Shown here piece after piece: positions 26,549 through 31,670 of a DNA stretch of 31,670 bases (position 1 is its first letter; every line of letters begins with the position of its first letter). The translations under genes were made by a program, and so were the position numbers. Source of the stretch: Firmicutes bacterium UBA6132 (GTDB taxonomy: Bacteria; Bacillota_A; Clostridia; Tissierellales; Sedimentibacteraceae); the NCBI GenBank assembly GCA_002435835.1, contig DIVM01000266.1, forward strand, positions 54,132-85,801. Direction: 5' to 3'. The notes below the pieces were generated by a model. The model worked only from the letters and a program-made list of their open reading frames with translations, was not told the DNA's origin and did no database searches.

Positions 26549-27316
26549 ATGAAAAATGCTTTAAAGGAAAAATTAATACAAGGCAAACCCGTTTTTGGGA
26601 CTATGATTACAACTGGATGTGTGGATATAGCAGAAATAATTTCTTATACTGGTGTAGATTTTATTATGATAGATTGTGAACATGGCTCCGTTGGAATAGA
26701 AACAGCTGGTAGAATGGTTTCGTTAATTAAAAATATACAGGTTACTCCATTACTTAGAGTTTCTTGTAATGAAATGTCACCTATCCAAAGTAGTTTAAAT
26801 ACTGGTATATACGGAATTATGATTCCAAATGTTAGCACTAAGGAAGAAGCCGTGAAGGCAATTCAATTCTGTAAATATCCACCAGTTGGTATAAGAGGTG
26901 TGGGACCTAATAGAGCAGTTTTATTTGGCACTGGTGCAGATGAATTTTCCGATTACTATTCAACAGCTAATGATGAAATCTTAGTAATTGCTCAGATAGA
27001 GCACTATGATGCTGTGGAAAACATTGATGATATACTTTCAGTGCCGGGAATTGATATAGCCTTTATAGGGCAACGTGATTTGTGTATGTCTATGGGCATT
27101 CCAGGGCAAATAAATCACCCAGATATTGAGAAAAGCTGTTTTAAGGTTGTTGAAGCTTGCAAAAAATATAATATAATACCAGGCATAGTAACGAGTCATG
27201 GTAGTATAGAAAAACACCTTAATATGGGATTCAAGTTTTTGCAATGTGGTACTGATAGTTCCTTTTTATATAATGGTATAAAACAAGTAGTAAATGAATT
27301 TAAGTCATATATTTAA
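26549..27316 (+). CDS. HpcH/HpaI-type aldolase/citrate lyase family protein
   Basis: The 255-residue protein belongs to the class II metal-dependent 2,4-dihydroxyhept-2-ene-1,7-dioate aldolase family (PF03328). Visible motifs are FIMIDCEHGSV (about 34-44), a metal-binding glutamate in AQIEHYDAVEN, and an aspartate in VPGIDIAFIGQRDL, spaced as in the family. Relatives cleave 2-keto-4-hydroxy acids to pyruvate and an aldehyde or keto acid. No pathway step needs a second lyase, so its role here is unknown. The ATG at 26549 is preferred (AGGAGG 8 bp upstream); the ATG at 26543 is only 2 bp from that site. Its transcription must come through or from upstream of the preceding hairpin. Confidence 0.85.
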   Translation: MKNALKEKLIQGKPVFGTMITTGCVDIAEIISYTGVDFIMIDCEHGSVGIETAGRMVSLIKNIQVTPLLRVSCNEMSPIQSSLNTGIYGIMIPNVSTKEEAVKAIQFCKYPPVGIRGVGPNRAVLFGTGADEFSDYYSTANDEILVIAQIEHYDAVENIDDILSVPGIDIAFIGQRDLCMSMGIPGQINHPDIEKSCFKVVEACKKYNIIPGIVTSHGSIEKHLNMGFKFLQCGTDSSFLYNGIKQVVNEFKSYI

Positions 27317-27467
27317 AAAGCTAAATACTTTAATCTAAATATCGAAACAGAGGCATGAGTCAATAAGCAATTTGTAAGGAAGTATATTCTGTTATATTTG
27401 TTACATTTATAGATAGCAAAAGAAGAATTCCTATAAATTAGGTATAATAAATTATTTCAATAGGTTA

Positions 27468-27486
27468 AGGCATTTAACAAATGTCT
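27468..27486 (+). promoter_or_regulatory. 19-bp palindrome, copy 1 (before yqeB)
   Basis: AGGCATTTAACAAATGTCT has 8-bp arms around AAC, with one G-T pair, 29 bp before the yqeB start. Near-identical palindromes precede the next two genes. Confidence 0.6.
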
Positions 27487-27515
27487 ATGATATATAATAG
27501 TTAAGGAGTTTAGGG

Positions 27516-28328
27516 ATGGACGATTTAGTAATAGTTAGAGGTGGAGGAGATATAGCTTCTGGAACAATTTGCAGGTTATTTAACTGTGGATTTAAGGTAA
27601 TTGCTCTTGATGCCGTTAAACCCTCATCCATAAGAAGAAAAGTTTCATTTTCTGAAGCTATATACGATGGTGAGAGCATTGTAGAGGGTATAAAATGCAA
27701 ACATGTGCAAAGTATAAATCAAGCATATAAATTAATTGAGAAAAATATTATTCCTATAATGATTGACGAAAAATGTGAAGTTTTATCTGAGATTAAGCCT
27801 GATGTGTTGGTAGATGCAATACTTGCTAAGAAAAATCTGGGAACAAATATTGACATGGCCCCAATAACAATAGGATTAGGTCCTGGTTTTATAGCTGGCA
27901 AAGATGTTCATGCAGTGATTGAAACAATGAGAGGTCATGATTTAGGAAGAATAATATACGAAGGCAGTTCAATGAAAAATACAGGTACTCCAGGTTTAAT
28001 TGAAGGGTACGGCAAAGAACGTGTTTTATACAGCACATCAACAGGTAAAATAATAAACATGTGTAATATAGGTGATTTAGTAGAATCAGGACAAGTTATA
28101 GCAAAAATAGGCAATATAAATGTTTATGCAAATATTACAGGTATCATCAGAGGAATAATTAGAAATGAATATTATGTTACAGAAGGTATGAAAATTGCTG
28201 ATATTGATCCACGAAAGAATCAATATAATAACTGTTTTACAATCTCAGATAAAGCAAGATGTATAGCTGGAAGCGTTGTAGAGGTGATTTTTAAATATAA
28301 AAATAAAAATCAATCTTTTGCCATTTAG
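27516..28328 (+). CDS. yqeB: YqeB, selenium-dependent molybdenum hydroxylase system protein
   Basis: The 270-residue protein matches the EF2563/YqeB family (TIGR03309), with a Rossmann-like VRGGGDIASGT start (7-17), IGLGPGFIAGKDVHAVIETMRGHDLG in mid-protein (shown in part elsewhere) and a biotinyl-like C-terminal half (about 180-260). The family is a genomic marker of molybdenum hydroxylases that carry labile, non-selenocysteine selenium. The exact reaction is not established. Its place about 1.2 kb after the nicotinate operon fits the known selenium requirement of E. barkeri nicotinate dehydrogenase and suggests it matures NdhLM. AAGGAG lies 7 bp before the ATG. Its usual partners selD and yqeC are not in the window. 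Confidence 0.88.
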   Translation: MDDLVIVRGGGDIASGTICRLFNCGFKVIALDAVKPSSIRRKVSFSEAIYDGESIVEGIKCKHVQSINQAYKLIEKNIIPIMIDEKCEVLSEIKPDVLVDAILAKKNLGTNIDMAPITIGLGPGFIAGKDVHAVIETMRGHDLGRIIYEGSSMKNTGTPGLIEGYGKERVLYSTSTGKIINMCNIGDLVESGQVIAKIGNINVYANITGIIRGIIRNEYYVTEGMKIADIDPRKNQYNNCFTISDKARCIAGSVVEVIFKYKNKNQSFAI

Positions 28329-28352
28329 ATAATGTTTAGATTTATGCTGTTT

Positions 28353-28371
28353 AGGTATTTAAAAAATGCCT
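28353..28371 (+). promoter_or_regulatory. 19-bp palindrome, copy 2 (before the antiporter gene)
   Basis: AGGTATTTAAAAAATGCCT has the same 8-3-8 plan as copy 1. It contains the ATG at 28366, which argues against that ATG being the antiporter start. Confidence 0.6.
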
Positions 28372-28398
28372 AAAAAAGTAACAATAAAGGAGAGTAGA

Positions 28399-29628
28399 GT
28401 GGAAAACAATTTCGTATTTGATTTAATTTTAATACTACTATTTACAAATATTTTTGGATCAATTTCTTCTAAATTTAAACAGCCTGCAGTATTAGGGCAA
28501 ATATTGGCAGGCTTGATCATTGGACCGGCAATATTAAATTTAGTGAAGCCAAGTTCTTTTATTTCAGAATTTTCAGAAATAGGTGTAATACTTCTAATGT
28601 TCATGGCTGGAATGGAAACTAATATTGATGATATGAAAAAGTCAGCTGGAAGTGCAACTGTTATAGCATTGTCAGGAATGCTTGTACCTCTTATACTTGG
28701 ATTTGTAACTATAAAATTTTTGTACAGCAGCGGAGGAGCCTATCAGGCGTTATATACAGGTGTAATCCTTACGGCAACAAGTATAAGCATTACAGTGCAA
28801 ACACTGAGGGAATTTGGGAAATTAAAAGATAAAACTGGTGTAAATATTATAGGAGCAGCAATTGCTGATGATGTTGGAGGAATAATTCTTTTGACTTTAG
28901 TTGTTGGGATGTCAGATCCTTCAAAAGGTGCAAGCCCTCTTATAATAATTTTAAAAGTAATTATATTTTTTATTCTTGCAGCTATTGCATCAAGAGGAAT
29001 TAAAAGGTTTATGGCAGGATATTCTAACAGAATAGCATCATATATAACTCCATCAAGCATAGCTTTAATATGCTGTTTAATATTTGCATATTCAGCTTCA
29101 TTATTTGAAGTAGCCAATATAATAGGAGCATATGCAGCTGGTTTGGTATTTTCTGTGGTACCTAATAACCAAAGGATAGAACACGAAATAAACACAATTT
29201 GTAGTACATTATTTACACCTGTATTTTTTGCTAATATAGGACTTGCAGTGAACATTGTTAATATTGGTGAAATAATAATTCCGGCAATAGTGATTAATGT
29301 TGTTGCTATAATAGGAAAAATAACAGGAGGAGGATTAGGAGCAAAATTATTAAAATTCAGCAATCAAGAATCGATTCAGATTGGTGTTGGCATGGTTCCA
29401 AGGGGTGAAGTCGCAATTATCACTGCAAATTTAGGCAAGAAAGCGGAAATGATAAATGATGAAATTTTTACATCAATAATAATAATGTCAATTTTTACAT
29501 CTGTAGTAACTCCGGTTCTATTAAAAAAGGTTTATAGTACGAATATTAAAGGCAGTGAAATTAAATCTTCGAATTCAAATGAACAATTTCAATATTTAGA
29601 ACAAATTGCAATGGAAGCAGAAGAGTAG
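28399..29628 (+). CDS. CPA2-type cation:proton antiporter
   Basis: An integral membrane protein of 409 residues with about 12 hydrophobic segments, typical of the Na+/H+ or K+/H+ exchanger family (PF00999). Family marks are QPAVLGQILAGLIIGP near the N-terminus, LMFMAGMETN, and the ion-binding AAIADDVGG. No TrkA-N or TrkA-C regulatory domain follows. I choose GTG at 28399, with AAAGGAG 6 bp upstream; the ATG at 28366 lacks a ribosome binding site and lies in a palindrome. It may deal with pH or sodium stress from fermentation acids, or be unrelated to nicotinate. The cation is unknown. Confidence 0.85.
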   Translation: MENNFVFDLILILLFTNIFGSISSKFKQPAVLGQILAGLIIGPAILNLVKPSSFISEFSEIGVILLMFMAGMETNIDDMKKSAGSATVIALSGMLVPLILGFVTIKFLYSSGGAYQALYTGVILTATSISITVQTLREFGKLKDKTGVNIIGAAIADDVGGIILLTLVVGMSDPSKGASPLIIILKVIIFFILAAIASRGIKRFMAGYSNRIASYITPSSIALICCLIFAYSASLFEVANIIGAYAAGLVFSVVPNNQRIEHEINTICSTLFTPVFFANIGLAVNIVNIGEIIIPAIVINVVAIIGKITGGGLGAKLLKFSNQESIQIGVGMVPRGEVAIITANLGKKAEMINDEIFTSIIIMSIFTSVVTPVLLKKVYSTNIKGSEIKSSNSNEQFQYLEQIAMEAEE

Positions 29629-29741
29629 TTTATTAAGGCAAGGCAATACTTTTATGGCACTTTGCTGTAAAGGTAAAGAAGGTTTAATATATCCTGACAT
29701 TAAATGAAATTTTCAATAAACCTAATAAATTAAATGAGTTA

Positions 29742-29760
29742 AAGCATTTAACAAATGCCT
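29742..29760 (+). promoter_or_regulatory. 19-bp palindrome, copy 3 (before the truncated trhA copy)
   Basis: AAGCATTTAACAAATGCCT, the third copy of the 8-3-8 palindrome, lies 30 bp before the GTG of the trhA fragment, a position like that of copy 1 before yqeB. Confidence 0.6.
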
Positions 29761-29790
29761 AATATTTATACAAAACATTGGAGGTATTGT

Positions 29791-29830
29791 GTGAACAGAG
29801 ATAAAAAAGAATTGACAAGTGAATGTACTA
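29791..29830 (+). pseudogene. 5' fragment of a hemolysin III (trhA) gene cut by an insertion sequence
   Basis: A GGAGG site (29780-29784) and GTG are followed by VNRDKKELTSE, the same start as the gene at 31526 (VNRDKKELTSA). Nucleotide similarity runs from the ribosome binding site to about 29829. There the frame enters a transposase gene on the opposite strand and is lost. Only about 12 codons remain, so this is a truncated second copy of trhA. Confidence 0.75.
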
Positions 29831-29985
29831 TCCCCCTGTTGCATATAGCTATAATACCATCGTATCATTGTTTCTTGATTACAACCAATTTCTTTTGCGA
29901 TACTTTTAAAACTACCTTTACCATTATGGTATTTTTCGCAAGCTTCTATTTTTACTTCTTTACTAAATTTTGAATATCTCTCCAT
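29830..29985 (-). pseudogene. Truncated IS3-type transposase OrfA
   Basis: Read on the minus strand, the gene starts MERYSKFSKEVKIEACEKY and continues with a helix-turn-helix (SIAKEIGCNQETMIRWYY), typical of IS3-family OrfA. After about 50 residues it runs into the trhA fragment. The rest of orfA and all of orfB are missing. Its AGGAGG lies 7 bp upstream, within a long inverted repeat. Confidence 0.75.
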
Positions 29986-29993
29986 AAAAAAAC

Positions 29994-30046
29994 CTCCTAA
30001 AGTAGATATGTAATTTTAATTAAATTACATTGTCTACTTTGGAGGT
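29994..30046 (-). repeat. Long inverted repeat covering the transposase ribosome binding site
   Basis: CCTCCTAAAGTAGATATGTAATT (about 29994-30016; shown split as CCTCCTAAAGTAG and ATATGTAATT) pairs with AATTACATTGTCTACTTTGGAGG (about 30024-30046) with about three mismatches. In a transcript entering from outside the element, the AGGAGG would be base-paired, a known way of limiting read-through transposase translation. Confidence 0.6.
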
Positions 30047-30104
30047 ATCATATCATCATTTAGCCGCTGCCACTTGATATAATGGCGTAGCTAAATAAAT
30101 ACGG

Positions 30105-31206
30105 TTATTTTTTTACTATCAAGCTTTTATTTACAGAAAGGATCTCTGAGTTGGTACTCTTAATACTATTTGGCAGTAAGCCTGACCACGGCAAATATTT
30201 TTCAAGCTCCTTCTTATCATTTAAGTTTTCCAACTGTGGAGCTCTGTGAGTAGGTATTCTAAATATTTAATTATGTTTAAATTAGTTAAGCACGGCTGAT
30301 TCAATCAGCGAATACATAACTGTATTGAATACTGCTCCTGCAGGGGTATCGGCGAAGAGCCATGCTCTCCTGTGGACTGCAAATGGTCTGATAGATCTTT
30401 CAACTAAATTTGTTGTAAGCGGTATTCTACCGTCGTTTAAGAATTCACCAAGCTCAACATGCTGATTTTTTACATATGTTAATGCTTCTTTTATTTTTCA
30501 TTTGTAATTATTTTGTTGGCTGTTTTTTCAACCCTTGCTAAAAAGTCCTCATATATCGGCTTTGAAAGTTCTTTTCTTTTTTCAAGCCTAATATCATCAG
30601 TAAGTTCCGATAAATCTCTTTCAATTTTAAAGAGACTGTTTATATATACCAGTCCTTCTTTACCCATTGTTCCGGATATGGGTTTATTTTTATTGTCAGT
30701 TGGAATATTGTCTAAGTACTTTCTACGAGCATGTGACCAGCACTCTGCATGAATCGCATCAGGTACTGCGTTATATCCGCTGTATCCGTCTGTCACAAAT
30801 ATTCCTTTGTAGTTTTGAAGCATACTTTTTGCTCTTCACCTTTTCGGGTCTGACTGTATTTAGAAAATTACTCCTTTTATTGTTTCATCCTCTCCAGAGC
30901 GCAGGACCCACATAAATAAATCAGTGCTGGCTTTTCTTCCATCTTCTTTATTGCATTGAATTCGGGTTTTATCGACCATAACTAATTTGTTGTTTTCAAG
31001 GATTTTTTTATGCATTAAATGTCGCATTGCTTTTAGATAATACTCTGTAAGCTTATTACACCAATTTGCCATTGTACCTCTTGGTATTGAAAGTACCAAG
31101 TCATTCCAAAATGATTCCTGTCTGTTTAAAGGCATGCCCATAAAATATTTCTGATATATTATCTGAGCAGCAAGTGATGGCGATACAAAAGAGTGATTTA
31201 AAAGGG
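30105..31206 (-). pseudogene. Decayed IS66 transposase (TnpC)
   Basis: On the minus strand, IS66 TnpC segments occur in order. First comes HSFVSPSLAAQIIYQKYFMG, then PLNRQE, VMVDKTRIQ and DLFMWVLRSG, then VTDGYSGYN with ECWSHARRKY. These are followed by EALTYVKNQHVELGEFL, VERSIRPFAVHRRAWLFAD and a C-terminal LEKYLPWSGLLP ending at 30105. Frameshifts lie near 30835-30865 and 30495, and two in-frame TAA codons interrupt the chain near 30270-30285. The DET motif has become DKT. The N-terminal third of TnpC is missing. The gene is not functional. Confidence 0.88.
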
Positions 31207-31263
31207 GTCTTTAAATTTTCTGATAATTTCTTGTTTTTCCTGTTCGCTATATTTTTTTCTCAT
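31198..31263 (-). pseudogene. N-terminal fragment of IS66 TnpA joined to TnpC
   Basis: With GGAGG upstream, the minus-strand ATG at 31263 gives MRKKYSEQEKQEIIRKFKDP, like the beginning of an IS66 OrfA, then runs into the TnpC sequence after about 20 codons. This marks an internal deletion removing the rest of tnpA, all of tnpB and the start of tnpC. Confidence 0.6.
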
Positions 31264-31462
31264 TTAACATTACCTCCGTTTGCTTACTTTAGCATTTTTC
31301 TGGTGATGAATCACTACGTTATGTTATTCAGCATTACGGTAATTCAAACGCAATGAGTTCATTTTAAACGTATATTTTTCAAATAAATTAGTTAAAATAT
31401 AGTATTAAATGTATTATTATAATTTATTTATGTTTTGTTTAAATTTTTATACATAAACATTA

Positions 31463-31491
31463 TTGACAATACAATTAAAAGGGCATATGAT
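31463..31491 (+). promoter_or_regulatory. Sigma-A promoter of trhA
   Basis: A perfect -35 TTGACA (31463-31468), a 17-bp spacer and TATGAT (31486-31491) lie about 35 bp before the GTG start. Confidence 0.75.
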
Positions 31492-31525
31492 AACATTATA
31501 ATAACAAAAAACGTAGGAGGTTATT

Positions 31526-31670
31526 GTGAATAGAGACAAAAAAGAATTGACTAGTGCATTTACTCACTTAGGGGGAGCTATATTTGGTATAGCTGCATTA
31601 ATACTTTTAATGAGTTCAGCTATAGAGTCAAAAAATAAAATAGGTATTATAGCTTTTTTAATTTTTGGAT
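31526..31670 (+). CDS. trhA: Hemolysin III family membrane protein (partial, runs off window)
   Basis: From GTG at 31526 (AGGAGG at 31515-31520, 5 bp upstream) the frame stays open to the window end, 48 codons. It begins VNRDKKELTSAFTHLGG and continues into a first membrane helix (AIFGIAALILLMSS). The TH near the N-terminus before a hydrophobic helix is the hemolysin III/TrhA (PAQR-like) pattern. Only the start is visible, so the family call is moderate. Its first ten codons recur at 29791. Confidence 0.7.
   Translation, partial: MNRDKKELTSAFTHLGGAIFGIAALILLMSSAIESKNKIGIIAFLIFG

Larger units (their letters stand above)
29830..30050 (-). mobile_element. Remnant of an IS3-family insertion sequence
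   Basis: On the minus strand the element appears to begin at 30050 with TGATACCTCCAAAGTAGACA, in the style of an IS3-family terminal repeat starting TG. It then carries the orfA start, and ends abruptly at about 29830 against the trhA fragment. No distal terminal repeat is seen. Confidence 0.6.
30087..31380 (-). mobile_element. IS66-family element, internally deleted and decayed
   Basis: It contains the tnpA fragment and the broken tnpC. The inner sequence at 30087-30105 (GTAGCTAAATAAATACGG) looks like an IS66-type terminal repeat. The other end, somewhere between 31290 and 31400, could not be fixed, and no target duplication was identified. Confidence 0.6.

Noticed and set aside
30513..30915. 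Plus-strand frames in the IS66 region
   Set aside because: They are shadows of the transposase read on the minus strand.

Overview
The window is low-GC DNA of the Clostridia type: A/T-ending codons, AGGAGG ribosome binding sites, a Rex redox repressor and a clostridial-type glutamate dehydrogenase. Its core, about 5.5-26.4 kb, is a complete nicotinate (vitamin B3) fermentation cluster of the kind characterised in Eubacterium barkeri. Every one of the nine enzymatic steps can be assigned to a gene here, all on the + strand. The species cannot be named from the sequence.

Layout. 1-2550: rex and gdhA, each with its own promoter and terminator. 2960-4528: a sigma-54-dependent activator whose N-terminus is a tandemly duplicated sensor domain. 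4529-5513: an intergenic region with candidate activator sites, a good -24/-12 promoter and the remains of a small membrane-protein gene. 5514-10304: ndhF-ndhS-ndhL-ndhM and an orphan PTS-IIC-like membrane protein, closed by a terminator. 10420-10600: a second sigma-54 promoter with the same site arrangement. 10662-26353: hgd, hmd, dmdA, dmdB, mgm, mii, glmL, dml, hnr, a UPF0280/ApbE-like gene, a chemoreceptor, ena and an 'amino acid synthesis' family gene, followed by a strong hairpin terminator. 26549-29628: HpcH/HpaI aldolase, yqeB (selenium-dependent molybdenum hydroxylase maturation) and a CPA2 antiporter. 29742-31670: a hemolysin III (trhA) 5' fragment, a truncated IS3-like element, a decayed IS66 element and the start of an intact trhA.

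How the genes work together. NdhFSLM hydroxylates nicotinate to 6-hydroxynicotinate. Hnr reduces the ring and Ena opens it to 2-formylglutarate plus ammonia. Hgd reduces this to 2-(hydroxymethyl)glutarate and Hmd dehydrates it to 2-methyleneglutarate. The B12 enzyme Mgm rearranges that to 3-methylitaconate, Mii isomerises it to dimethylmaleate, DmdAB hydrates it to 2,3-dimethylmalate, and Dml cleaves the product to propionate and pyruvate. GlmL probably services the B12 mutase, YqeB the selenium/molybdenum cofactor, and the UPF0280 protein is a good candidate for attaching the covalent flavin reported for Hnr. The IIC-like protein is a candidate nicotinate permease and the chemoreceptor a candidate nicotinate sensor.

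The main new points are: two paralogous sigma-54 promoter modules with a shared TTTCA-N4-TGAAA site; the UPF0280-Hnr flavinylation hypothesis; the duplicated sensor of the activator; the orphan IIC; an (ATAA)12 repeat before it; and a 19-bp palindrome repeated before three consecutive genes downstream.
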